Shown one piece after another: positions 1 to 9,153 of a stretch of 64,000 bases of DNA (positions are counted from its first letter, which is position 1; each line of letters opens with the position of its first letter). Position numbers and translations under genes: made by a program. Source of the DNA: Methylobacterium sp. AMS5 (GTDB lineage: Bacteria; Pseudomonadota; Alphaproteobacteria; Rhizobiales; Beijerinckiaceae). The stretch lies in contig NZ_CP006992.1 in assembly GCF_001542815.1 (NCBI RefSeq), positions 2,175,501 through 2,239,500 on the forward strand. Direction: 5' to 3'. Below the pieces are notes generated by a model. The model was not told where the DNA came from and made no database searches. It was given only the letters and a program-made list of their open reading frames with translations.

Positions 1-320
1 TCGCCCTCACCATGCCCGATCCGGCCGCGCTTGGCGACGCCACCGGGAGGGCGATCAACGGATCTTGGCGGACGGGCCGCGCCGAACTTGTGTACGATGA
101 TTGAAGCCGCCCAAGGGTGGGGCGGCGGGGCATGTGTTGAGGCCACTCGCCTTTCGATAAGATTTCGTCGCAAGCTTTCGGTCAGCATCGCGGTGTGTGC
201 TTTCGAACGGTGCAACCGCTCGCGCCGCAGCACAAAGGGCGGCGGATGCGCATGCGTTACGCTGATTCGGTAGGCGGAAGCATGTGGGCGACCTCGATGA
301 GCTCGGAAGGCCTTCACGCG
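1..320. other. Non-coding stretch upstream of the kinase gene
   Basis: I see no convincing gene here. Short open frames exist but are Arg/Gly/Ala-rich with no recognisable domain. The last 40 bases form the leader of the kinase gene, including a GGAAGG ribosome-binding site around 305-310. A possible upstream ATG at 282 would add 13 residues to that gene. Confidence 0.5.
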
Positions 321-2102
321 ATGAACGACGACGACTGGCTCGAACTCATCCCCGACGAGGCCGCGGAAGCGCCGACCCGAGCCGGAACCTGGACCATCGC
401 GGTGGTCGACGACGATCCGGCCGTCCACGAGGGCACCCGCTACGCGCTCGCCGGCTACAGCCTCGACGGGCGGGGCCTCGACATCCTCTCCGCCTATTCG
501 GCGCAGGAGGCGCGGGCGCTGCTGGCCGAGCGGCGCGACGTCGCCATCGTGCTGCTCGACGTGGTGATGGAGACCGACGATGCCGGACTGAGGCTCGTCG
601 ATTACATCCGCCGGGAGCTGAAGGAGGAGACCGTCCGCATCATCCTGCGCACCGGCCAGCCGGGGCAGGCGCCGGAGCGGCGCGTGATCGTCGATTACGA
701 CATCAACGACTACAAGGCGAAGACCGAACTCACCGCCGACAAGCTCTTCACCAGCCTCACCGCGGCGCTCCGGGCCTACCAGCAGCTCCGGCGGCTCGAC
801 GAGACCCGGCGCGGCCTGGAAATCATCATCGACGCCGCGCCGATGCTGCTCGACCACAAGTCGATGCAGCGGCTCGCCGAAGGGGTGCTGACCCAGGTCG
901 CCTCGCTCCTCAACGTCGATTGCGCCGGCATCCTGGTTCTGCGCGAGGATGAGGATGCCGCCGACCGGCGGGAGGGCGGCTTCTGCGTGCTGGCCGGCTC
1001 GGGGCTCTATGGCGGCTATGTCGGGCGCGATCCCGGCTGGCCGCTCGATCCCGGCATCCAGCCCCTGGTCGAGCAAGCTTTCGCGGCGCGCCGCCACAGC
1101 TTCGGCGACGGCCTCTCCACGCTCTACGTCCAGACCGCGAGCGGCAGCGAGATCGTCGCGCTGATCGACACCGACCGCCCGCTCTCCGATACCGACCGCG
1201 CGCTCATCACCCTGCTGGCGGGGCGCCTCTCGGTCGCCTTCGACAACGTGATTCTCTACGAGCGGCTGCAGCGCGCCAACGTCACCCTGGAGCAGCGGGT
1301 GGTCGAGCGCACCGCCGAACTGATCCGCGCCAACCGCCGCCTCGATATGCAGCGCTCGGACCTGCGCCGGGCCAACAGCCTCAAGACCGAGATTCTGGGC
1401 ACCATCGCCCATGACCTGAAGAATCCGCTCTCGGTGATCCTGGGCCGCTCCGAGATGCTGACCGACCTGATCGGCCTCGATCAGGGGGAGGCATCCGGCG
1501 CGGAGAAGGCGCGGGCGGCGATGCTGACCCAGGTCGAGCACATCCGCACCTCGGCGACCCGCCTGATCGACATGATCGACAGCCTCATGGCCGACGCCAT
1601 GAACGACGCCCTCGACATCACCCTGCGGCGCGAGCCCGTCGATCTCGCCGGCCTCGCCCGCGAGGTCTGCGAGGCCAACCGTCCGCTGGCCGAATCGAAG
1701 GGCCAGAGCCTGAACACGGATCTGTCCGCCCCGCTCTCGCTATGCGGCGACGCCGAACGGCTGCGCGAGGCGCTCGACAACCTCGTCTCGAACGCGATCA
1801 AGTATTCCTATCCCGGCGGCGCGATCACGGTGAGCGTGCGGGAGGAGGGGGGCGACCTCGTCTGCGCGGTGGCCGACCAGGGCCCCGGCCTGTCCCCGGA
1901 GGATGCCGGCCGCCTGTTCGGCCGCTACCAGCGCCTCTCGGCCAAGCCCACCGGCGGCGAGGGCTCGACGGGGCTGGGCCTCTCCATCGTCAAGCGCATC
2001 GCCGAACTCCACGGTGGCCGCGCCGAGGCGTTCTCCGACGGACCGGGGCAGGGCGCCGTGTTCTCGATGCGGTTCCCGAAGGAGGCGGTGGGGGTGCCGT
2101 AG
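321..2102 (+). CDS. Receiver-DUF3369-histidine kinase hybrid
   Basis: A cytoplasmic two-component protein of 593 residues with no membrane segment. The N-terminal receiver domain (about 25-140) shows the acidic triad at 30-32, the likely phospho-acceptor Asp80 in LLDVVM and the conserved Lys in DYKAK. A DUF3369 (GAF-like) region follows to about residue 310. Next come a short coiled coil, a HisKA dimerisation domain with the phospho-accepting His364 in TIAHDLKNP, and an HATPase domain with N-box NLVSNAIKY, DQGPGL and GSTGLGLSI. Receiver before kinase is typical of DUF3369 proteins, which probably take phosphate from another kinase and pass it on. The signal and target are unknown and no partner regulator is adjacent. 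The start at 321 is chosen for GGAAGG ten bases upstream; ATG 282 is the alternative. Confidence 0.88.
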   Translation: MNDDDWLELIPDEAAEAPTRAGTWTIAVVDDDPAVHEGTRYALAGYSLDGRGLDILSAYSAQEARALLAERRDVAIVLLDVVMETDDAGLRLVDYIRRELKEETVRIILRTGQPGQAPERRVIVDYDINDYKAKTELTADKLFTSLTAALRAYQQLRRLDETRRGLEIIIDAAPMLLDHKSMQRLAEGVLTQVASLLNVDCAGILVLREDEDAADRREGGFCVLAGSGLYGGYVGRDPGWPLDPGIQPLVEQAFAARRHSFGDGLSTLYVQTASGSEIVALIDTDRPLSDTDRALITLLAGRLSVAFDNVILYERLQRANVTLEQRVVERTAELIRANRRLDMQRSDLRRANSLKTEILGTIAHDLKNPLSVILGRSEMLTDLIGLDQGEASGAEKARAAMLTQVEHIRTSATRLIDMIDSLMADAMNDALDITLRREPVDLAGLAREVCEANRPLAESKGQSLNTDLSAPLSLCGDAERLREALDNLVSNAIKYSYPGGAITVSVREEGGDLVCAVADQGPGLSPEDAGRLFGRYQRLSAKPTGGEGSTGLGLSIVKRIAELHGGRAEAFSDGPGQGAVFSMRFPKEAVGVP

Positions 2103-2389
2103 GGGCGGACCCAACGGCCTGACCATGCAGGACGGCTTCCGATCCGGTCTGGGCCGTCACGATATCCAATTCCGGCCATTCCACCGCACCGGTTCTCCAG
2201 GGATGGCGCTTGATAACGTTCTTTTTGGATGGTCCTTGCCGATCATCCAAAGCAGACCGCAGCCTATGGTGTGCCAGGGCACACCCAAACGGACTGGCGT
2301 CGGCGGCCGCGTGGGGTGGAAGTGATGACGGTCAAGCCGGCGTTGGCATGCGTCCGGACAGGGGGCGCCAGCGGTGCCTTCAGGCGGCC

Positions 2390-3409
2390 TCAACTGCGGG
2401 CAATGGCGACCCTGTTGTCATCCAGGATCATGAAGCGGATGCCGGCACGACGCAGGGCCGCAATGGCTTTCCGGCGAGAGTGGGAGCCCCGGCTATCGGC
2501 ATCCTCCTCAAGGCGCCGCACCGTCGAGAGCGACAAGCCGCTTGCCTGCGCCAGCATCGTCATCGACCAGTCGAGCAGGGCTCGAGCGGCGCGCAGGTGG
2601 TGACCCTCCACTAGCTGTTCCAGGCCTATGCGCATCAGGTCCGCCACCAGCGGCGGAGCGCCGAGCGCAGCGGGATAGAGGATCCCGTTGCGCTCGATCA
2701 AGCGCCCGCGCTCGTCAAAGACTGGGACTGAAAGCACCCGATAGCGCTCAGGTTCGCGGTTGCGAAGGTGATGCAGCGGCGCCGCTTGGAACATCTGCTC
2801 GGCTTGGCGCTGTGCGATGCTGTCGATAAACGCCGCGCGCTCGGCCGGCGCCACGTCGGCATAGGGATCGGCGATGATATCTTCCATCGGGCGCCCGGAA
2901 AACTGCGCCGCCTCGGGCGGAAAGTGATAGGTCCCGTCGAGATCGACGGGGATGAACAGGATGCGGGACGCAGCCAGCAAAGCGCTGCGCCGACGCTGAT
3001 CGGTCTGGCGCAGCCGTAACAGGGCGGCTGCATCGGTTACGTCCAGGACGATGCCGGCGGCGGCCCGCGGTCGGCCCTCCGGCGTCAGATGCAATTCGGT
3101 GCGCATCGTGATCGTGCGCAGCGTTCCGTCCGGTCGCGCGATCCGGATCTCGCGCTTTGGCAGGACGTGGCCCTGCAGGAGATCGGCGGTGCTCGCCAAG
3201 TAGAACCGGTCTGCGGGATGGACGAGATCAGTGAGCAGGCTGTAGCTCGCGCGGGTCTGCGTGGGATCGAGCCCGAGCAGGCGGAAGAGGCCGGGCGACC
3301 AAGTCTGCTGCCCGGAGGCGAAGATCCAGGCCCAACTTCCCGTCAGCCCGTCATCCTCGATCAGCCGAAGGAATTCTGCCGGAGCGAAGGACAAATTGAG
3401 TGGATGCAT
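2390..3409 (-). CDS. PAS-domain transcriptional regulator with C-terminal HTH
   Basis: A 339-residue protein with two PAS-like regions. The first (about 20-125) reads GSWAWIFASG...WSPGLFRLLGLDP and ends in a PAC-like segment; the second (about 140-235) is weaker. The C-terminus (about 265-335) resembles a Cro/C1-type helix-turn-helix: ARALLDWSMTMLAQASGLS, STVRRLEEDA, then AIAALRRAGIRF. It looks like a one-component sensor-regulator that binds DNA in response to a ligand, redox state or protein seen by PAS. The signal is unknown. AGGA sits just upstream of the ATG. An IS5 copy starts 55 bp upstream, so the native promoter is probably separated from the gene. Downstream lies a 287-bp non-coding gap. 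Confidence 0.75.
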   Translation of the reverse strand: MHPLNLSFAPAEFLRLIEDDGLTGSWAWIFASGQQTWSPGLFRLLGLDPTQTRASYSLLTDLVHPADRFYLASTADLLQGHVLPKREIRIARPDGTLRTITMRTELHLTPEGRPRAAAGIVLDVTDAAALLRLRQTDQRRRSALLAASRILFIPVDLDGTYHFPPEAAQFSGRPMEDIIADPYADVAPAERAAFIDSIAQRQAEQMFQAAPLHHLRNREPERYRVLSVPVFDERGRLIERNGILYPAALGAPPLVADLMRIGLEQLVEGHHLRAARALLDWSMTMLAQASGLSLSTVRRLEEDADSRGSHSRRKAIAALRRAGIRFMILDDNRVAIARS

Positions 3410-3463
3410 AAAGTCCTGGTGTAGGCAGTCTGCGACGCACGCGCGCCTTGCTGGATAGTACTA

Positions 3464-3479
3464 GGCTCTGGACTCATAA
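3464..3479. repeat. IS5 terminal inverted repeat (low-coordinate end)
   Basis: Sixteen bases, GGCTCTGGACTCATAA, matching the inverted end at 4279-4294 with one mismatch. The adjacent target dinucleotide TA is at 3462-3463. Confidence 0.88.
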
Positions 3480-4227
3480 CCAATAGCTGACGGTGGCTGC
3501 GATGGAGACGGCGGCGAGATAGTTGGTTGCGAGCCTGTCGTATCGTGTGGCAACGCGACGGAAGTCCTTGATGCGACCGAACATACGCTCGATGGCGTTG
3601 CGGCCTTTGTAGAGGACTGGCGAGAAGCACGGCTTCCAGCGCCGATTGGATTTCGGCGGGATGTTGGGGGCGGCTCCCGTCGCCTCGATCTGCCGACGGA
3701 TGGCGTCGCTGTCGTAGCCTTTGTCGGCGAGCAGGATGCGGCACCGGGGCGAACGCTCGAGGAGTAAGGCTCCTGCCTTGCAGTCCGCGACCTGTCCGCC
3801 TGTCAGCAGGAAAGCAAGCGGGCGGCAGAACCGGTCGGTGAGCGCATGGATTTTGGTCGTGCGCCCGCCCCGCGAACGGCCGATGGCCTGATTATGCTCC
3901 CCCTTTTCCGCCGGATGCGCAGCGATGCGCCTTCACGGCCGAGGAATCGATGAGCACCTGCGAGGGTGGGCCGCCAGCCTTGGCCAGGGTCTCGAACAGA
4001 TCGGTCCAGACCCCCTTGGCCGCCCACCGCACGAAGCGATTGTAGAGCGTCTTTCTTGGACCATAAACCTCGCGTGGCGCATCCGCCCAACGCCCGCCCG
4101 ACTTCAGCACGTGGATGATGCCGCTGATCACCCGACGGTCATCGACGCGATCCTTGCCTCGCGCATCTGTCGGCAAGTGCGGCTCAATCTTCGCAAACTG
4201 TGCGTCCGTCAGCCAAAACTCGTCCAT
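3474..4227 (-). CDS. IS5-family transposase, two frames joined by frameshift
   Basis: A DDE transposase encoded in two frames. The first part (4227 down to 3892) starts MDEFWLTDAQFAKIEPHLP, has the first catalytic Asp in LIDSSAVKAH, and stops soon after an A4G5 run (reverse complement of 3899-3907). The second frame continues HNQAIGRSRGGRTTKIHALTD, supplies the second Asp in LLADKGYD and the Glu in NAIERMFGRIKD, and ends AATVSYWL with TGA at 3474-3476. Two-frame transposases are usual in the IS427 group and are made by slippage on such a run. The frame change needed here is +1 (equivalently -2). AAGGAGG five bases upstream fixes the start at 4227. Confidence 0.85.
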
Positions 4228-4278
4228 CCGATCCTCCTTCATCACAAAGGAATCACGGACACTCCTGCCAAGCCAAAT

Positions 4279-4294
4279 TTATGGGTCCAGAGCC
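4279..4294. repeat. IS5 terminal inverted repeat (high-coordinate end)
   Basis: Sixteen bases, TTATGGGTCCAGAGCC, the inverted partner of 3464-3479. The second copy of the TA target duplication follows at 4295-4296. Confidence 0.88.
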
Positions 4295-4530
4295 TAAGTC
4301 GAGTGCCGCTGCGCCGGGTTGTAAAAGCGCTCGATGCCCTTGGCGGCGTCCGCCCGAATCCGGTCCCGACTACGTAACATCCCGCCTACGGGCAAATGCT
4401 TCCGGCCGCAGTGCGGAAGCCTGTTTCCCACCCTCAGCAGCCTTTGAGCGGTCAAGCTGTTTGCGCTTCGATCTCAGCGGAGGCGCCGCGCCCTTCCCGC
4501 ATGGGACGACCGGGATGTTCGTGCCCCGCC

Positions 4531-5547
4531 TCAGCGAAGCCCTGCAAAGACCTCGAACGAGGCGCGGATGCGGGCCTCTTCGATCCCGTCCACGATGAAG
4601 ACGAGGCGGGACGTGCGCGGGCCGTCCGACCACGCCGCCATATGCGTCGGCGGATGGACGAGGTGCTGCACGCCGTGGACGGCCACAGGGCGCGCCTCGC
4701 CGGCGAGGTCGAGGATGCCCTTGACCCGCAGGATGCGGTGGCCGTGACGGTTGAGCAGCATCGACAGCCAGATCCCGAAGCCGGTCCAGTCGATCGGCCG
4801 GTCGAGCGTCACGGAAAAGGAACGGATCGTCTCGCCGTGGCGATTCGGATCGTGCCGGTGATGCCCGTGGTGGCCGTCAGGATGCGAGTGACTGTGGTCC
4901 CCTTCCGGCTCTTGAGTCGGAGCGAGCCCGGTCGCATCGGCCATCAGCCAGGCCGCGTCCCACGCCGCGCCGTGAACGTCCACGACTGCCGCGGCCGGGT
5001 TCAGCGCGGCGAGGCGGTGGACGAGCGCGTCGAGCGCTTCCGGCGTCACGAGGTCGCCCTTCGTCACGACGATCCGGTCGGCGGCCGAGATCTGCTTGGT
5101 CATTTCCGGCCGGCGCGCGATCTGATCCGCGGCGTTGAACGCATCGACCGTCGCCACGATGCTGCCGGGGGCGAGGTGATGGGACAGCACGGGATCGGCC
5201 CGGAGGGTCGAGAGGATCGGGAACGGGTCGGCGAGCCCGGTCGATTCGATCACGAGCCGGTCGAAGGCCGGCACGAGGCCGCGCGCCCGCTTCGACAGGA
5301 GATCGCGCAGAGCCTCCGACAGCTCGCCCCGGATGGTGCAGCAGACGCAGCCCGATTGCAGCAGCACCATCGTCTCGTCGATCCGCTCGACGAGGTGGTG
5401 GTCGAGGCCGACTTCGCCGAACTCGTTGATGAGGACGGCGGCGCCCGAAAGCGCGGGATCGGACAGGAGCCGGCGCAGCAGCGTGGTCTTGCCCGAGCCG
5501 AGAAAGCCGGTCAGCAGGTTCACCGGCAGGAGGGCGGGCGCTGTCAT
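4531..5547 (-). CDS. COG0523 (CobW/ZNG-type) metal-handling GTPase
   Basis: A 338-residue G3E-family P-loop GTPase. The Walker A motif is GFLGSGKTT at about 14-22, the CxCC metal motif is GCVCC at about 66-70, and a strikingly His-rich loop (HSHSHPDGHHGHHRHD) lies near 228-245. A CobW C-terminal domain follows. Members of this family insert or traffic metals, most often zinc, and the His-rich loop fits metal storage or transfer. The ATG overlaps the stop of the upstream 108-residue gene by four bases, so the two are translationally coupled and end an operon begun by a deacetylase. I infer that it metallates that deacetylase. Cobalamin or nitrile hydratase roles seem less likely because no such genes are nearby. 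Confidence 0.85.
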   Translation of the reverse strand: MTAPALLPVNLLTGFLGSGKTTLLRRLLSDPALSGAAVLINEFGEVGLDHHLVERIDETMVLLQSGCVCCTIRGELSEALRDLLSKRARGLVPAFDRLVIESTGLADPFPILSTLRADPVLSHHLAPGSIVATVDAFNAADQIARRPEMTKQISAADRIVVTKGDLVTPEALDALVHRLAALNPAAAVVDVHGAAWDAAWLMADATGLAPTQEPEGDHSHSHPDGHHGHHRHDPNRHGETIRSFSVTLDRPIDWTGFGIWLSMLLNRHGHRILRVKGILDLAGEARPVAVHGVQHLVHPPTHMAAWSDGPRTSRLVFIVDGIEEARIRASFEVFAGLR

Positions 5548-5870
5548 GCCGAGCGGTGCATATGGGCGAGAAGCCCCTCGTCGAGCGGGTCGAAGGCTCG
5601 CCCGGAGAGTTTTTCCGCCGTCGGCCAGAGATGGGCGAGGGTGTCGATCATCTCGACCTTGCCGGTCGCCGTGGCGAGCACGTAGGCACGCCCCTGGAAG
5701 TCGGAGAGGGTCAGCCGGTAGGCGGACAGGATCCGGTTCGCGAGGCGGATCCGCCGCGTTCTTTCCAGCCGGCGCTCGCGGGCCGTATCGTTGCGCGAGT
5801 AGGTGCCGGGGCGTGGGACGGCATCCGTCCAGTGCGTCTCGATGCCGAGCACGCCGCAGAGCGAGCACAT
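5544..5870 (-). CDS. Conserved small protein with N-terminal CxxC
   Basis: A 108-residue soluble protein beginning MCSLCGVLG, with one Cys-x-x-Cys pair and a basic, Arg-rich middle (about 30-50). I do not recognise a named family. It sits 22 bases after the deacetylase gene and overlaps the COG0523 GTPase start by four bases, so the three genes are almost certainly one transcript. The CxxC together with a metal-GTPase partner suggests a metal-binding accessory, but this is inference only. Confidence 0.65.
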   Translation of the reverse strand: MCSLCGVLGIETHWTDAVPRPGTYSRNDTARERRLERTRRIRLANRILSAYRLTLSDFQGRAYVLATATGKVEMIDTLAHLWPTAEKLSGRAFDPLDEGLLAHMHRSA

Positions 5871-5892
5871 GGGCTTTCCCTTTCGGCTCCGG

Positions 5893-6774
5893 TCAGGCCT
5901 GACGCGGGAAACGCTGGGCGAAATCGTCGGCCATCTCGTTCATGGTCACGAACCGCACGCCCTCGTGGCCCTTCATGTACGCGAACAGGCGCTCCAGCAT
6001 CAGCAGCACCTGGGGCCGGCCGGCGACGTCCGGATGGATCGTCATCGGGAAGACGGCGTAGTCCATCTCGCGGTAGACCCAGTCGAACTGGTCGCGCCAC
6101 ATCTGCTCGATGTCGCGCGGGTTGACGAAGCCGTGGCTGTTGGGCGCCTTCTTGATGAACATCATCGGCGGCAGGTCGTCGAGATACCAGTTGGCCGGGA
6201 TCTCGATGAGGCCGGTCTCGTGTCCGCGCTTCAGCGGTACCATCCAGTCGGCCGGCTTTCCGGCGTAATCGATCTTCGTCCACTGGTCGCCGACCCGCAC
6301 GTAGTAGGGCGTGAAGTCGTCGTGCATCAGCGAGTGATCGTATTTGATGCCGCGTTCGAGCAGGAGTTCGTTGGTGACGTTGGAGAACTCCCACCAGGGC
6401 GCGACGTAGCCCGTCGGACGCCGGCCGGAGAGCCGTTCGACGAGGTCGATGCACTTATCGAGAACCTCGGTCTCCTGCTCGCGCGTCATCGCGATCGGGT
6501 TCTCGTGGCTGTAGCCGTGGATGCCGATCTCATGCCCGGCATCGGCGACCGCCTTCATCTGCTCGGGGAAGGTCTCGATCGAGTGGCCGGGGATGAACCA
6601 CGTCGTGCGGATGTCGAGGCGCTTGAACAGCTTCACGAGGCGCGGTGCGCCCACTTCGCCGGCAAAGAGCCCGCGCGAGATGTCGTCCGGCGAATCCTCG
6701 CCGCCGTAGGAGCCGAGCCAGCCCGCGACCGCATCGACGTCGATGCCGAAGCCGCAGAGAATGTCCTTTGCCAT
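5893..6774 (-). CDS. Polysaccharide deacetylase family (PuuE-like) hydrolase
   Basis: A 293-residue NodB-homology metal-dependent amide hydrolase with no signal peptide, so it should act in the cytoplasm. The metal Asp lies in FGIDVDA near residue 8, TTWFIPGHS follows, and the metal histidines are in [12 protein letters not shown] near 90-100. Later motifs are APWWEFSN and FPMTIHPD. Cytoplasmic members of this branch include cofactor-free allantoinase PuuE and cell-wall deacetylases, so the substrate (ureide, amide or sugar) cannot be fixed. It is first in an operon with a CxxC protein and a COG0523 metal GTPase, which supports a metal-dependent enzyme with its own metallochaperone. The start is the ATG giving [10 protein letters not shown]. 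Confidence 0.8.
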   Translation of the reverse strand: MAKDILCGFGIDVDAVAGWLGSYGGEDSPDDISRGLFAGEVGAPRLVKLFKRLDIRTTWFIPGHSIETFPEQMKAVADAGHEIGIHGYSHENPIAMTREQETEVLDKCIDLVERLSGRRPTGYVAPWWEFSNVTNELLLERGIKYDHSLMHDDFTPYYVRVGDQWTKIDYAGKPADWMVPLKRGHETGLIEIPANWYLDDLPPMMFIKKAPNSHGFVNPRDIEQMWRDQFDWVYREMDYAVFPMTIHPDVAGRPQVLLMLERLFAYMKGHEGVRFVTMNEMADDFAQRFPRQA

Positions 6775-6950
6775 CGGTCGCGTTTCCCTATGCCGTTCTG
6801 GGCGAGATAAATGTCTCTCACAAAACTCCCGCCGTGCTGTCATCGCCCGAGCGAGAACGCAAAGAGACCGGGAATTTTGTGATTCACTCCAAGGCGTCGG
6901 GATCGAACGGCGATGACGGTTGCGTTTCGTCCGGCGTCCTCACTCGGACT

Positions 6951-7658
6951 TTACCGGAACGGACCGATCAGGCGCTCGTACGCGGCTTCGGCGGGACCGT
7001 AGCTGCTTCCCGCGAGGTCGCACAGCAGCCCACGGTCGCGGACGGTGATCAGAGCACGCTTGGCCTGGATCGCGCCGTAGCCTTCGAGCGCCTGGATCGC
7101 CAGCGTCACGGTCGATCGCTGCGTCGCCAGCATGATCGACAGGAAATCGTGGGTGAGCGAGAGATCGTTGCCCACCAGCCGATCATGCGCCATCAGGATC
7201 CAGCGGGCCAGCCGCTCCTCGACGGAGTAGGCGCCGTTCGACATCGCCGTCTGGCTTATCGTCATCATCACCGTGTGAGTGTAGCGCAGCAGCAGGTCGT
7301 GCAGGGCGGGGCTGCTCCGGAGGGCGTCGCGGAACGCCTCGGCCCCGATCCGCAGCCAGGGGCCGCCGACCTGGACCAGAAGCTCGTGCGTGGCGTGATC
7401 CACCTTCAACACGCTAGCCGTGCTGACCATGCCCTCGGAGCCGAAGCAGCCGACCTCGATCCGCCGCCCCTCACCGGTGACGGCGACGTTCGACGACAAT
7501 CCGGCTTCCGGAAAGTAGACGAAGTCCAGCGGATCCCCGACGGACCAGAGGATGTCGCCTCTTTGAACCTGGACACGCTCGAACTGCGGCAGGAGCTGTT
7601 CCAGCTCGCTGGGTGGCAACGCCTGAAGTAGGCGATTTCGTGGTGATGATACACCCAT
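6951..7658 (-). CDS. Crp/Fnr-family transcriptional regulator
   Basis: A 235-residue regulator with an N-terminal cyclic-nucleotide-binding beta-roll (about 15-120: RGDILWSVGDP, YFPEAGLSS, IEVGCFGSEGM), a dimerisation helix (about 125-150) and a C-terminal winged helix-turn-helix (LARWILMAHDR..., then LATQRSTVTLAIQALEGYGAI). No Fnr-type Cys cluster is visible, so it is not an obvious oxygen sensor. This subgroup (EGMVSTASVL pattern) is common in Rhizobiales with mostly unknown ligands. It stands alone. The start is the ATG giving MGVSSPRNRLLQ; upstream in-frame sequence is low-complexity and probably not translated. Confidence 0.82.
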   Translation of the reverse strand: MGVSSPRNRLLQALPPSELEQLLPQFERVQVQRGDILWSVGDPLDFVYFPEAGLSSNVAVTGEGRRIEVGCFGSEGMVSTASVLKVDHATHELLVQVGGPWLRIGAEAFRDALRSSPALHDLLLRYTHTVMMTISQTAMSNGAYSVEERLARWILMAHDRLVGNDLSLTHDFLSIMLATQRSTVTLAIQALEGYGAIQAKRALITVRDRGLLCDLAGSSYGPAEAAYERLIGPFR

Positions 7659-7909
7659 CGCTGGTTCCAGCCCCTCTCGCGTTCCTGCGGAAACGCAGGC
7701 CCTTGAACGTTGCGTTCGATGTTCCCGGACGGCGCACGGGCCGGCGCGACCGGACGATGCTCGCTCCCCTTGTTTTTGCATTATCCTTTTCCGAAGGCCG
7801 GCAACCACCTTTCGGGATGATGCTCTCGCGGAATCCGCGTTGGGGCGGTGGCTCTCCGGGCGACGATTCGGCATTCTTCAGGCCGACTTCGACCCGCGAA
7901 GCCGTGCCG

Positions 7910-9106
7910 TCATCCCCGCGCCGAGGCCTCGGCCGGCCGGGACGCCCGGCCGGTAACCCTTCGCCGTCCGGCCCGGCGGCGCAGCACATAGAGCGTCAGC
8001 CCGGTCGCGAAGAAGCCGGGGAGCGCGAGCGCCGCGAGGCAGAACAAGAGGGCGACGGGCGCGCCGAAGAAGCGCCCGCGATGCACTTCCAGCATGTTGT
8101 CGGCGATACGCGCGCCGAGGGCCGAGTCGGCGGCGCGCTTGTCGGAGAGCCGGACGCCGGTGCGGGCGTCGTAGGTGGTCTCGTTGCGCAGGTTCGAATC
8201 CGGGGCGTACCAGCGGATGCGGATCGCTGCGGCGTCCGGCCCCGGCAGGGTCAGGGTCGCGAGGGAGGCCGTGCGCGTGGCCCTAAACTCCGCCCAGGCG
8301 GTGTCGATGGCCGATGTCCCATCCGGCATCTTGCCATCCGCGATGTTGCCATCGGGGGGCTTGCCGCCGGGCGCGCGCTCTGCGGCCCGCGCCGGGGGGG
8401 CCGGGCCGGTCAGAAGCCATGTCGCGCCCGCGCGGTACCATTCATAGGACCACCACAGGCCCGACAGGGCGCTCACCGCGTAGACCGGCAAGAGCCATGT
8501 CCCGGCGACCGCATGCAGGGACCACCAACGGGCCCGGCCGGGCCGGGCGAGGTTCGGCCGGAGCCAGACCCGCCAGCCGTGCCGGCCGGGCCAGCGCAGA
8601 TACAGCCCGCTGCCGAGGAAGAGGAGCAGAGCGAGGGTGCAGGCGCCGGTGATCGTGCGGCCCCAGCCCTTGCCCTCGCCGGGAAGCAGCAGCCAGCGGT
8701 GCAACGCCCGCACGGTGGCGAAGAACGCCTCGAGCCGCACGGGGCCGAGCAAGGACCCGTCGGCGGGGTCGGCGTAGACGGGCGAGGGCCGCCCGCCCGC
8801 CCGGTCGCGGGCAAAACGCGCCACGGCGCTTTGAACGGGATCGCCCGAAAGGGTCAGTGCGGAGACGCGCCGTCCCGGAAGCTGCGCCTCGATCCGTGCC
8901 GCCAGGGCCGAGGGCGTGAGCGGCGGCCGGTCCTGCGCCGACGAAACCTGCATCCGGTCGCGGTTGGCGAAGGCGGTGATCGCCTCTTCGTAGCTCATCA
9001 GCGCGCCCGTGAGGCCCGTCAGCGCGAGCACGAGCCCGGCGGTGAGGCCGAGCGCCCAGTGCAGGCGAAACAGAACGGTGCGGGCGGGAGAGAAGGCTGA
9101 CGGCAT
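7910..9106 (-). CDS. PepSY-associated inner-membrane protein (iron-siderophore utilisation type)
   Basis: A 398-residue inner-membrane protein of the PepSY_TM family. The first helix lies at about 15-38 (LGLTAGLVLALTGLTGALMSYEE); later helices are near 150-170, 195-215 and 355-380. PepSY-like periplasmic loops lie between (about 60-135 and 245-345). It is 47 bases downstream of a TonB-dependent siderophore receptor and surely co-transcribed. Family members encoded beside such receptors are thought to reduce or release iron from ferric siderophores in the periplasm or at the inner membrane. That role is inferred from the pairing. A low-complexity Pro/Gly stretch sits near 230-250. Confidence 0.82.
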   Translation of the reverse strand: MPSAFSPARTVLFRLHWALGLTAGLVLALTGLTGALMSYEEAITAFANRDRMQVSSAQDRPPLTPSALAARIEAQLPGRRVSALTLSGDPVQSAVARFARDRAGGRPSPVYADPADGSLLGPVRLEAFFATVRALHRWLLLPGEGKGWGRTITGACTLALLLFLGSGLYLRWPGRHGWRVWLRPNLARPGRARWWSLHAVAGTWLLPVYAVSALSGLWWSYEWYRAGATWLLTGPAPPARAAERAPGGKPPDGNIADGKMPDGTSAIDTAWAEFRATRTASLATLTLPGPDAAAIRIRWYAPDSNLRNETTYDARTGVRLSDKRAADSALGARIADNMLEVHRGRFFGAPVALLFCLAALALPGFFATGLTLYVLRRRAGRRRVTGRASRPAEASARG

Positions 9107-9153
9107 GACGCTCCGAGAATGGACTCGTCCGATGATCCGGTGAGGCCGGCGCC

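Larger units (their letters stand above)
3464..4294 (-). mobile_element. IS5-family (IS427-like) insertion sequence, intact
   Basis: An 831-bp element bounded by 16-bp terminal inverted repeats that differ at one position (GGCTCTGGACTCATAA at the low end, GGCTCTGGACCCATAA read inward at the high end). It is flanked by a TA duplication (3462-3463 and 4295-4296) in a CTAA-type target, as expected for the IS427 group of IS5. It carries one transposase in two frames. It has landed upstream of the PAS regulator and interrupts no recognisable gene. Both ends and the catalytic residues are present, so it may still be mobile. Confidence 0.88.
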
